A stretch of DNA of 64,000 bases from Segetibacter sp. (GTDB lineage: Bacteria > Bacteroidota > Bacteroidia > Chitinophagales > Chitinophagaceae), in contig NZ_JAOQAH010000053.1 of assembly GCF_025963695.1 (NCBI RefSeq), positions 1-64,000 of the forward strand, written 5' to 3'. The first letter of the stretch is position 1. Each line of letters starts with the position of its first letter. The translations under genes and the position numbers were made by a program. Under the pieces are notes generated by a model. It did no database searches. It saw nothing but the letters and a program-made list of their open reading frames with translations, and was not told the origin of the DNA. This document shows, piece after piece, positions 16,576-24,741 of this stretch.

Positions 16576-17331
16576 TTAAATCATAATACTCCAGGTATTT
16601 CTCTGGCCATATTTGCCCCACTGCTTTAGAGAATTATATAAAGTAGTTTTAAGAGTACTTAGATTTGTCTTCTTGCCTTTTTTAGGGGGAGCAATAGCAC
16701 TGATTTTTGGGTCGGAAGTAGTGAGTTTTGTCGCAAACCAGGTCATGTGCATGCGGGGTATTGCTATTCCCAGAATCATACCTGGTAATCCTGAAAATGA
16801 CTCCGGCCCTCCACGGGTTACTATCTGGTCTGTATAGAAAGCAAAGACAAAAACAGAATCCATGATAATAGTGGTTGCTTTTCTGCATTCGAACCCGGCA
16901 ATGATGCGGGTGTCAGAGGTAATCTTCCATTCTGCTTTCCTTAAGCTGTCCTGTATGTTGTAGGTATTCTCAAAAACAGTTTTTAAACTGCTGAAAGATT
17001 GGCTTGTGAAATCGCTGTATACAACATTATCTTCTGCAGGCCCCGCTAACCACTCAGGTACTTTTTTAATGGCCTCTACTTCGCGACCAGGTTCGTAGAG
17101 GGTTTTATCGCGATCAAAATAGAGATTGAAGTAGGTAGATTTTGTAGGCGGTAATTGCTTTTTCAATGCTTCGTAAAACGAATTATCCTCCCCCTCGGTT
17201 TCGTCTTCAAGCCGTTTTATAATATTTATAGTTCTTTCGAATTCTATTTTTCCTTTTTCAATAAATATCTGTTGTGCATTTGTCGATACGATTGAAAATA
17301 AAAAAGATGCTATCAGGTAAATTGTTTTCAT
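16576..17331 (-). CDS. GLPGLI family protein
   Basis: The 251-residue protein has a signal peptide ending TNAQ. It carries the family's namesake motif as SFSGLPGMILGI (about residues 178-189), preceded by the AGFECRKATT and DSVFVFAFYTDQI strands. GLPGLI proteins are Bacteroidota-specific and periplasmic or surface-associated. They are nearly always encoded next to a large outer-membrane barrel protein, as here, where the barrel gene ends 6 bp upstream. Their job is unknown; the fixed pairing suggests an accessory of the barrel. Full length, no oddities. Confidence 0.93.
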   Translation of the reverse strand: MKTIYLIASFLFSIVSTNAQQIFIEKGKIEFERTINIIKRLEDETEGEDNSFYEALKKQLPPTKSTYFNLYFDRDKTLYEPGREVEAIKKVPEWLAGPAEDNVVYSDFTSQSFSSLKTVFENTYNIQDSLRKAEWKITSDTRIIAGFECRKATTIIMDSVFVFAFYTDQIVTRGGPESFSGLPGMILGIAIPRMHMTWFATKLTTSDPKISAIAPPKKGKKTNLSTLKTTLYNSLKQWGKYGQRNTWSIMI

Positions 17332-17337
17332 AAAATT

Positions 17338-20127
17338 TTATTTAGCGGGTGCGCCTCCGGGAGATTTTGTAAAGTTCCAGGTGAAGTTTAACATGAAGAA
17401 TCTTCTTAAACTGGTATATGAATTTTCTGTAATAACGTTTGATCCAATAAACCTGTTAAAACCTTTATTCTGATCTAAAAGGTCATTACCGCGAAGACTG
17501 ATCAACCCTTTGTCATTCTTAAACAACTTCCTTCCGAAGTAGGCATTCACCACTATCACATTATTGTTGTTATCATTAGCGTTTATTTTCTGCCGCAATT
17601 CGGCATTGGCATCTGTGTTAAATTCAAATTTCCAAGGCAGTGTATAGTTAAAGCTGAAATAGTGGCTTTGGCTGTAATAGTTCGTTTTTACGTCAGGCCT
17701 GATCGAAGATTTTGATGTATTATAATTTACAGTTCCTGACAGGTAAAAGCTAAACTTCTTTTCTACATATTTACTTAAACCAACCCTGAAACCAAACACC
17801 TCATTATTAGTGACGTTGTTTACATTATTCACGATGTTATTCATCCTGTTTACATTCAGATTTAAACCTGGACTTATCCTAATGTCAGGTTTTTTCAATT
17901 TAAAACTGAAGTAGCCTGAGGCAAAACCGTTGTAATTTCCGTTGACATTGATGTATTGGTAAATGGTTTTGCCGATACTGTCACCTGAGGTGGCGGTATA
18001 CTGGTTGGTGGTAATAGCGTTTGACACCGTATTAAAAGATGTATAAAAGGACATGTTTTGGTCCGAAAGTACCTTGAACGAATAGTAGCTTAAATTGAAG
18101 GTCTGCCTGAACTGTTGTTTAAGATTTGGATTGCCGGCATAGATGGCTAGGGTGTTTGTATTGTCTCTTACGGGTTGTATTTGTTGAATAGTTGGTTGCT
18201 GAGTACTACCATTGTAATTAAAGGAAAAACGGCTATTAGTACTGAATTTGTAATTGATGTTAGACTTTGGGAAAAGGTTAGTGTAGGTGTACCTTATTGT
18301 GCTTTTTCTAAGTATATCTTCCTGTGTAAAATCTGCTACGGCAACATCACTTCCAATGCCTACATTAAACTTTTTACTATTGTACCTCCAGGCCATCCCT
18401 CCGCTATTAGTAAGGATCTTAAAATTATAATGGTTGCTGAATGTATCATTTAAAGTCTCATACTTTCCTGTGTTGTTTTTATCGTACGAGAGTCTTTTTG
18501 ACTCACTATTATTTAATCTCAGTCCATAATTTAGTTCTACAAACAGGTTTTTAACAACAGGCTCTGTGTAAACCAGTCTCCCCGACGTAGTTAACGTGTT
18601 TAAATCATACAGTTTCATTTGGTCCACAACACTTTTATTAATGATCGACTGATTTTTATCGTAAAAGTCGTTTGCTGAATTTAAAAACCCGGTAGTCTTC
18701 GTTTGTAAATATTCCTCAATTAAACTAAGGGAAACAGTTCTGCCGATTTTCTTGAACCGTCTTCTAAAAACCATATTACTGTTGAAACTATTGCTGGTGC
18801 CATTTGACGCAAGCGAGCGGTTACTTGTGTTAACCAGGCCGCCGGCTTTATTAATAGATTGTAGCATATTTGTGCTGGCTGACCTGTCTGTACCACTATA
18901 CCCGTTAGCCTTTACTTTAACTGAGGTAAAGCTGTCTATCTGCACATCAATGGTTCCGTTTGCGGAGTTTCTTTGTTTGCTGGTTATAAAATTATTATTG
19001 TCCCGTTGGTAGAAAAGCGTATCGGGTAAAATGAACTGTGAGTAGGTATTAGACTCGCCTTCGTTTAAAAGTTTATTATATCGGTAGCTTCCGTTTACGG
19101 TTTGCTTATCGTTGTTAAACTTATTGCCGTAATTAATGCCCGTGCTCCAACTGCGGGGAATGCCCTGGCCACGAAATGACGGCTGGCTAAACTCGTCGCG
19201 ACCGCCGCCGTCGATGTATATTCCTCCATCATCACTCATTTGCATATCTAAGCCTTCGCCAAACTTTTCCTGCTCCCCCCAATCAAGGCCGGTTTTTCCG
19301 GTACTGCTCATAATACCGTAAGCTGATAATTTTCTTTTTGCCCTAAAGGAGTTTAACATTAACGTATTATTCCATCGGTCGTTCTGACCTCCGGCTAACT
19401 CTACTTTGCCAAAATAACCCTTTTTGAAATTGTCTTTCATCGTCAGGTTAATCGTCTTCGTCTTTTGCCCATCATCAATTCCGGAGAAAACGGCCTGGTC
19501 ACTTTTCTTATCGTACACTTGTACTTTGTTGATTGTATTGGCTTGCAAATTTTTTGTTGCCATTGTAGGATCGTTACCAAAAAATTCTTCCCCATCAACC
19601 AACACCTTTTTCACTTCTTCTCCCTGTGCTGTAATCTTGCCATCTTTATCAACCTGTAACCCCGGCAGCTTGCGCAACATTTCTTCTACAGACGCACCTT
19701 CGCGCACTTTAAAGCTGTCTGCTACATATTCTGTTGTATCGCCTCTCATTCGCATTGCTGCAACTTTTGATTTCACCAAAACTTCTTCAAGAATTTTAGA
19801 TTTTAGGGTAAGCATTATTTTCCCTAATGACTTATTTTCATTTTCATCTACACTCACCTTTTCCAGGTAATCGGCATAAGTGGGATAGGTAAAAAGAATG
19901 ACATAATTACCCTTTGCAACTTTCGAGAATTTGAAGTCTCCTTTACTGTCACTTCTAATAACGTCGATTAAAATAGAGTCTTTTGCTCTTAAGAGGGATA
20001 TGTTGGTTTGCGGAAGTGTCTTTCGATTGATTGTATCCTCTATTGTTCCAGTAATGGTTGCTGATTGAGCAAAGCAAGTTGCAGACAGCAGAATGCCGAT
20101 GAGCGATAGCAGTAGAAGTTTTGGCAT
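17338..20127 (-). CDS. Large outer-membrane beta-barrel protein (TonB-receptor-like)
   Basis: The 929-residue protein has a signal peptide (ATCFAQ, residue 21). A carboxypeptidase-regulatory-like beta sandwich follows (about 22-110: TITGTIEDTINRKTLPQTNISLL). Then comes a short plug-like region (EMLRKLPGLQVDKDGKITAQ, VLVDGEEFFGNDP, about 150-190) and a long barrel rich in Asn, Ser and Tyr. It lacks the classic RGG plug motif of substrate receptors, as is usual for this outer-membrane-beta-barrel family. It is the partner of the GLPGLI gene 6 bp downstream. Transport substrate unknown. The 594-bp region upstream holds a palindrome at 20213 and a form A repeat at 20628. Confidence 0.9.
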   Translation of the reverse strand: MPKLLLLSLIGILLSATCFAQSATITGTIEDTINRKTLPQTNISLLRAKDSILIDVIRSDSKGDFKFSKVAKGNYVILFTYPTYADYLEKVSVDENENKSLGKIMLTLKSKILEEVLVKSKVAAMRMRGDTTEYVADSFKVREGASVEEMLRKLPGLQVDKDGKITAQGEEVKKVLVDGEEFFGNDPTMATKNLQANTINKVQVYDKKSDQAVFSGIDDGQKTKTINLTMKDNFKKGYFGKVELAGGQNDRWNNTLMLNSFRAKRKLSAYGIMSSTGKTGLDWGEQEKFGEGLDMQMSDDGGIYIDGGGRDEFSQPSFRGQGIPRSWSTGINYGNKFNNDKQTVNGSYRYNKLLNEGESNTYSQFILPDTLFYQRDNNNFITSKQRNSANGTIDVQIDSFTSVKVKANGYSGTDRSASTNMLQSINKAGGLVNTSNRSLASNGTSNSFNSNMVFRRRFKKIGRTVSLSLIEEYLQTKTTGFLNSANDFYDKNQSIINKSVVDQMKLYDLNTLTTSGRLVYTEPVVKNLFVELNYGLRLNNSESKRLSYDKNNTGKYETLNDTFSNHYNFKILTNSGGMAWRYNSKKFNVGIGSDVAVADFTQEDILRKSTIRYTYTNLFPKSNINYKFSTNSRFSFNYNGSTQQPTIQQIQPVRDNTNTLAIYAGNPNLKQQFRQTFNLSYYSFKVLSDQNMSFYTSFNTVSNAITTNQYTATSGDSIGKTIYQYINVNGNYNGFASGYFSFKLKKPDIRISPGLNLNVNRMNNIVNNVNNVTNNEVFGFRVGLSKYVEKKFSFYLSGTVNYNTSKSSIRPDVKTNYYSQSHYFSFNYTLPWKFEFNTDANAELRQKINANDNNNNVIVVNAYFGRKLFKNDKGLISLRGNDLLDQNKGFNRFIGSNVITENSYTSLRRFFMLNFTWNFTKSPGGAPAK

Positions 20128-20212
20128 AAGAGTTAATTAGAAGCAATATAACTTTATTAGTTACTATTTTTTACGTTGCCTACTCTTCCTTTTGTTAAGA
20201 ATTTGCTATGAA

Positions 20213-20226
20213 ATTTCTATAGAAAT
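20213..20226. promoter_or_regulatory. Perfect 14-bp palindrome upstream of barrel/GLPGLI operon
   Basis: ATTTCTATAGAAAT is a perfect palindrome 86 bp upstream of the barrel gene's start codon. That position suits an operator for a dimeric regulator, but with A/T-rich sequence chance is a real alternative. Confidence 0.3.
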
Positions 20227-20627
20227 CACAATTTTTTCGAAAGCTTAAGTTATTAAAGCAGGAACGTTACTAGTTAGCCAACAATAATGAGAAAATTGTT
20301 TTAGTTAAATCTTAAAATGTGATGGCAAGGTTTAATAAAAATGATGAACGGCTTTAAGCATGGATGTAATTAAAAACAGAACAGATTTTAGTTGTTGCGT
20401 AACCCCCGATTATTTTATTTGTGCATTGGTTGTTGCAATTAACCCACTAACTGCAAATGTTACCATTGGTTTTTAAGCATATCTCACTACAAACCCCCAT
20501 TCTAAATTATGGCAATACGTGTTTACACTATCCGACGGGATGTCTTTAGGTGAATCAAAGTCAAAGAAAAATCGTGCACCTGGTTACGGGTATCAATGCT
20601 GTAAAAAGTTGAATAAGGTAGTGGAAG

Positions 20628-20656
20628 ATACAAGTGAGTGACACAACGATTTTGAA
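20628..20656 (+). repeat. Dimorphic interspersed repeat, form A (copy 4)
   Basis: GATACAAGTGAGTGACACAA followed by CGATTTTGAA. It lies 65 bp past the stop of the GH39 gene (which ends at 20722 on the minus strand), in the usual 3' polarity. Confidence 0.85.
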
Positions 20657-20721
20657 GAATGTTGTGTGGCTAAGCTAAAAATTTATCTGCACTCCGTAGT
20701 CTTCTTCAATTAATATAAATA

Positions 20722-22431
20722 CTACGGCCAATCTACTTTTAGCAGTGAAATACCTTGCCTTGGTAATGATATATTTACCCGCAACATTCCATTTTTTACT
20801 GCCTGTTTTTGAGGTTTACCAAGTGTCTGCAACTGGCCGGCTTTTTCTAATTGTGCTATCTGTTTTTTTGTAGGGCTCTTTGGCGACCCCATTTGTTTCC
20901 ATACTTCGTACGAATTGCTATGTTTATCGTCGATCCTGAATTCGGTTAGTGTAACCAACCCCGCAGGTATTCCCGTAATGTTAACTGTTATTGGTTCAGC
21001 AGCACCTTGTATATCCTCATCATGATAGTTCCACACCATTACAGAAGCCGATTTATTGTCTTTAGCAGCAAGACCACCAATATCTGTTTGCGGCCCTCTA
21101 ACGCTTGAGTCTTGCACTTGCTGCAGGTCATACATCCTGTTGCCTTGTACCTGCACGCGGCCTCCCTTCATTTTACCGAACATTCTAAAAACATTCAGCA
21201 CAGGCTTATCTACCCCGTTTGTGGCAAGGTCTCTAAATCCATAAAACCACGGCTGGTCTTCAAACTCGAACGACCAGGAAACAGCGCCAAGAAAGTTTGC
21301 TTTATAGTTGTCTGCCAAGGCATATTTACGTGCGAACGAAGCGGCTGTATAACTCGAATACATAGTTCCATTGCGATAGGCGTTTTCGGGATTGGTAGCC
21401 ATGCCACATGCTGCACATCCCTCAGGATCAGACTCGCCAATAACCATTGGAAGATTTGCCGTTTGAGGATAAGAGGTTACAATTTTAAACCCCGTGGCAA
21501 TATCGCGCAGTTGTGGGGCCATATTCATTTGTACGTGGCCGTTTACTACCCTCGGCGACCCTTTTGCATGAAACAATACGAGGTCAAGGGGTGAACCAAT
21601 GTTGCCGGTTGCATAATTGGTGTCGGAGATGCAATGTTTTAAAAAGGCATTTAACCACCTTACTCCGCTTGCACCCGAAGTGCCAGCTATATTGGGCCCG
21701 CCAATCTTTGCAGTCGGAAGTGCCCGTTTTACCCCGTCGGCTGCAAAATCGTAGAGTTTAAAGAATTCGTCCATGGAGCCTTTCCAGTAGCCGTTCGGTT
21801 CGTTCCAGACTTCCCAATACCAGCTTTCAACTTCTTTTTTTCCGTACCGCTCTACGCAATGTTTAACCCATTGATAAACGAGTTCCCGCCATTTATTATA
21901 ATCCTTTGGGGGATAAGCCCATCCTGTAAAAATTTTGCTGTAAGGCTGGCCCGGTTTCCAGTCATGTTTGTACGGTTCAGGATGCGTAGATAAAGCTTGC
22001 GGCATAAATCCTATTTGAGCAAGCGGTTTCATCTTGCGTTTAATGTAAGTATCAAAAATGCTGTCAGTAATATGCCAATTGTAAATAGGCTTGCCGCTGG
22101 CATCTTCTGTATAGGCATTGGTAGAGCCCCATTTTAATGCAGGCGTTCCATCGCCGGTTGTAAGTAAATTGTGTACACGCATATAAACCGGCACGGGACT
22201 AAGAGCAGACAGCTCGCTTAGCAATTTCCTGCCATCCTTCATATAAGTATAGTTAGGCTCGTCGTGTCCAAACCACGCCCATGCAGGGTGCATTGCACCC
22301 ACGGACTTACTTAAGTTAACGTTGATGGTTGCTGTGCCCCGCACATCTGTCTGTGCTAAAGTTGCACCTATATATAGAAATGCGGCCAGCAGCAGTAGAC
22401 CATTTTTTAGCGCCCAACTTTTACAAAGCAT
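20722..22431 (-). CDS. GH39-family glycoside hydrolase (beta-xylosidase-like)
   Basis: The 569-residue secreted enzyme has a signal peptide to about residue 26 (ATLAQ), so it is probably periplasmic. The clan GH-A barrel carries the acid/base glutamate in WYWEVWNEPNGYW (about residue 212) and the nucleophile glutamate in LPMVIGESDPEGC. HPAWAWFGHDEPNYTYMKDG at the N-terminus matches GH39 beta-xylosidases. A C-terminal beta domain (SVMVWNYHDEDI, then LLKVDWP) completes it. The likely substrate is xylo-oligosaccharide or a related beta-linked glycoside; specificity cannot be told. No Sus-type transport genes adjoin it. The 543-bp upstream gap contains only a degenerate form A repeat. Confidence 0.9.
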   Translation of the reverse strand: MLCKSWALKNGLLLLAAFLYIGATLAQTDVRGTATINVNLSKSVGAMHPAWAWFGHDEPNYTYMKDGRKLLSELSALSPVPVYMRVHNLLTTGDGTPALKWGSTNAYTEDASGKPIYNWHITDSIFDTYIKRKMKPLAQIGFMPQALSTHPEPYKHDWKPGQPYSKIFTGWAYPPKDYNKWRELVYQWVKHCVERYGKKEVESWYWEVWNEPNGYWKGSMDEFFKLYDFAADGVKRALPTAKIGGPNIAGTSGASGVRWLNAFLKHCISDTNYATGNIGSPLDLVLFHAKGSPRVVNGHVQMNMAPQLRDIATGFKIVTSYPQTANLPMVIGESDPEGCAACGMATNPENAYRNGTMYSSYTAASFARKYALADNYKANFLGAVSWSFEFEDQPWFYGFRDLATNGVDKPVLNVFRMFGKMKGGRVQVQGNRMYDLQQVQDSSVRGPQTDIGGLAAKDNKSASVMVWNYHDEDIQGAAEPITVNITGIPAGLVTLTEFRIDDKHSNSYEVWKQMGSPKSPTKKQIAQLEKAGQLQTLGKPQKQAVKNGMLRVNISLPRQGISLLKVDWP

Positions 22432-22512
22432 ATTGGTATATTTTAAAACAGGGTTATAAAACTTCTAGCTTAAATTTTATTTTGGAAATCAACTTTTGTT
22501 CTTTACGAATCC

Positions 22513-22536
22513 CCGGTTGTGTCACTCCCGTATACC
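22513..22536 (-). repeat. Dimorphic interspersed repeat, form A, degenerate (copy 5)
   Basis: Plus strand GGTTGTGTCACTCCCGTATA keeps the GAGTGACACAAC core but has changed flanks. It lies 82 bp upstream of the GH39 start. A TTTATTTTGG module sits on the gene side. No gene is supported in 22432-22975. Confidence 0.65.
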
Positions 22537-22975
22537 GCATCTTTTCACGCAGCCGGCCTTTCGCTTACAAACATTTTTACAAGCCGGTCAAAAGTGTTTC
22601 AATCTTAATCGCATTGTTGAAAAACCGATCACTAATATCTTTTTTTCCTCTCGGGGATATAGTTTAACTATTATGGGCAGATCCTCTTATATTGCCCTTA
22701 ATTATTAAAATAGGAAGCCTCGCTTCCAACCACCGAGTGACGAAAAAGAATGAATGGTATGATAAAGAGCATTTTTTATTGCATTAAATATTGTCAATAA
22801 TATTTAAAAAAAGCTGGTTGATGCAAAGATTTACTTATTAAGCATCGTGGTATTATTTTTTTAATAAAAGAAGTTGATAAACAATTATTTATCTTAATGC
22901 TTTAAAAACCACAAGAAGTGGCATAACAAGGCATATTAAATGGCCCACATTACTAAATCTTAAATTAAAACTTTT

Positions 22976-23347
22976 ATGGCAAAGGCAACTGCAAAAGAGA
23001 CACCCAAAAAAGCTGAAGCTGAGGCTCCAAAGAAAGCCCCGAAGAAAGCACCAAAGAAAACTCCTACAAAAGCTGATCAAAAAGCTTCTGATGGAAAAGC
23101 AAGTTCAGGAATAATGGCTCCACTTAATGTTAGCGCTGACTTAGGAAAAATAGTGGGAAGCGAGCCCCTGCCAAGAACACAGATAATCAAAAAAATATGG
23201 GATTACATTAAGGCTAACGACCTTCAGGATAAGGCGAACAGAAGAATGATTAATGCAGACAAAGACCTGAAAGTAGTTTTTGATGGCAAAGACCAGGTTT
23301 CAATGTTTGAATTAGCTAAAATTGTGAACAACCACGTAAAGAAGTAA
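22976..23347 (+). CDS. SWIB/MDM2-domain protein with lysine-rich tail
   Basis: The 123-residue protein has two parts. Residues 1-45 form a basic, alanine-proline-lysine tail (KKAPKKAPKKTPTKA) like histone H1 tails. Residues 48-123 are a SWIB domain (MAPLNVSADLGKIVG, LPRTQIIKKIWDYIKANDLQD, RRMINADKDLKVVFDGKDQVSMFELAKIVNNHV). SWIB domains come from eukaryotic SWI/SNF complexes and occur in chlamydiae and many Bacteroidota. The tail suggests a chromatin-like, DNA-binding protein of the nucleoid; this is inference. It is monocistronic with a terminator 78 bp downstream. The antisense strand also reads open, because of the repeated codons. Confidence 0.95.
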   Translation: MAKATAKETPKKAEAEAPKKAPKKAPKKTPTKADQKASDGKASSGIMAPLNVSADLGKIVGSEPLPRTQIIKKIWDYIKANDLQDKANRRMINADKDLKVVFDGKDQVSMFELAKIVNNHVKK

Positions 23348-23424
23348 TAGACTTCTAAAGTCCCTTTTTTAAAGTCACTAAAGGCTGCATCAGGTGTACT
23401 AAGGAAAAAGTAAGCAAATCAATT

Positions 23425-23461
23425 TTCACGCAAAGTTTTCAGTCTTGAAACTTTGCGTGAA
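23425..23461 (+). terminator. Terminator after SWIB gene
   Basis: A 14-bp stem (23425-23438 with 23448-23461) closes a 9-base loop 78 bp past the stop codon. No long T-run follows on the plus strand. The remainder of 23348-23791 shows nothing else I can support. Confidence 0.65.
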
Positions 23462-23791
23462 TAATAAATTCTCCCCCTTCTCAGCAAAAAGGCTTGTTCA
23501 TCTTTGCACCCGCCTGGTAGGCGTAGCCTACAGTATCAACTCGCATTTTTTCGAATCCTCATCCCCTGGTTATGTGGTTTTAAAGCAGCTGTAAAATGTA
23601 ATAGACATCCATAAGCGTGCATTGCTGAACATTAATAGTGCGCCCGTAAGATTTTACAACAGGGTTAACGAAGCGCCTGTTTTTTTGAAAAGGTATTTAC
23701 AAAAAAGCAGCGCCATACGTTAGACGCCCGGTCGCTAGTGATTTCGCCGACATTACCCGAATTATAATTATTGCAAAAAGCCTCAGTGCAT

Positions 23792-24736
23792 TTACGGTAC
23801 TACTATCGTTTTACTTTGACTGGTATGTGCACTAAAGTATCCTAGCGCTCCGCCTTGTATATTGTTTACAGGATTGCCCGGTGTAGCGCTTTGATTTTCT
23901 CCTGTTGAGCTTTGTGAAAGGCTGTACCAATATTTGTAAATCGGGTAATCGATGCTTAACATTTCTACTGTAACAATATCACCGGTTTTTAATTTCTTTT
24001 TTTCTTCTTCTTCCTCATCATCGGTAAAGAAGAATAAAATTCTTTCTATAGCACGTCCATCGGTTAAATCATCGTCTCTAACAAAAACCGTTTTTTCTTT
24101 TATGCCGTTTACATATTGTATATAGCGGTAGGCATTACCCCTGCCTGCAGGATCTTTATAAGATAGAGTGGCGTATTTATTTGTCTTATCAAAAAAAGTT
24201 CGTTCGCTTATATATAAGCTATCAAAGGGTACAAGTGCCGGCATTTTTGAAGTAGCTGTAAATGTGTGCCCTGCCACTACTGTTGTAAGGTTGTATGTAT
24301 GACCTGGAATGCCTTTAAGGCTTGCTGCTTCATACACGCCAGAACTGGTTTCAGTAAGTGTAACCGGTACAGCGCTATTGTCGGAAATAGTTATGCTGGC
24401 GCCGGTTACGCCATTAAAAACATTGTTTTCATCAAAGTTTCTTGTTTGGGTAAGTAATACTTTGCAGGAATTTGGCTGGTCGGTAATTACTGCTTCAATT
24501 ACGTATCTTTTTTCTGCTGTGTTCAGGCCTACATCAATGACCTTTTGACAAGCGGAAAAGGTTATTGCCAAAAGGGCTATGAATAAGAATGTGGCGATTG
24601 GCTGGGTAAATAATGTACTGCTGTTTTTTGTTGCACGGAGTAGTGACGGTACAAGTGAGTGACAGAACCGAAGTTGAAAGAAGCTTTGCAGCTTGTTAAT
24701 AAAAAAACGTTTGTATTTTTTATGAAATGACTGCAT
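23792..24736 (-). CDS. DUF4249 lipoprotein with anomalous N-terminus
   Basis: The recognisable protein begins at the lipoprotein signal FLFIALLAITFSACQK (lipid cysteine near residue 63) and continues as a DUF4249 domain (KRYVIEAVITDQPNSCKVLLTQT, GASITISDNS, PGHTYNLTTVVAGHTF). An EEEEEKKK acidic-basic stretch lies near residue 240. DUF4249 lipoproteins are usually encoded with a TonB receptor, as here (5 bp gap), and are thought to work with it at the outer membrane. The oddity is the start: the only ATG is at 24736, placing about 50 residues before the signal peptide. A form A repeat (24649-24678) is translated within that extension, with no ATG after it. Either a non-standard start is used or the repeat has disturbed the gene's beginning. 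Confidence 0.85.
   Translation of the reverse strand: MQSFHKKYKRFFINKLQSFFQLRFCHSLVPSLLRATKNSSTLFTQPIATFLFIALLAITFSACQKVIDVGLNTAEKRYVIEAVITDQPNSCKVLLTQTRNFDENNVFNGVTGASITISDNSAVPVTLTETSSGVYEAASLKGIPGHTYNLTTVVAGHTFTATSKMPALVPFDSLYISERTFFDKTNKYATLSYKDPAGRGNAYRYIQYVNGIKEKTVFVRDDDLTDGRAIERILFFFTDDEEEEEKKKLKTGDIVTVEMLSIDYPIYKYWYSLSQSSTGENQSATPGNPVNNIQGGALGYFSAHTSQSKTIVVP
24649..24678 (+). repeat. Dimorphic interspersed repeat, form A, inside a reading frame (copy 6)
   Basis: GTACAAGTGAGTGACAGAAC followed by CGAAGTTGAA, with one change in the core. It lies 63 bp past the TonB receptor's stop in the normal 3' polarity, but also within the 5' part of the DUF4249 frame. Confidence 0.8.
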
Positions 24737-24741
24737 TGATA

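Noticed and set aside
23540-23575. TTCGAATCC resembling a tRNA T-loop
   Set aside because: No matching acceptor, D or anticodon arms can be drawn around it.
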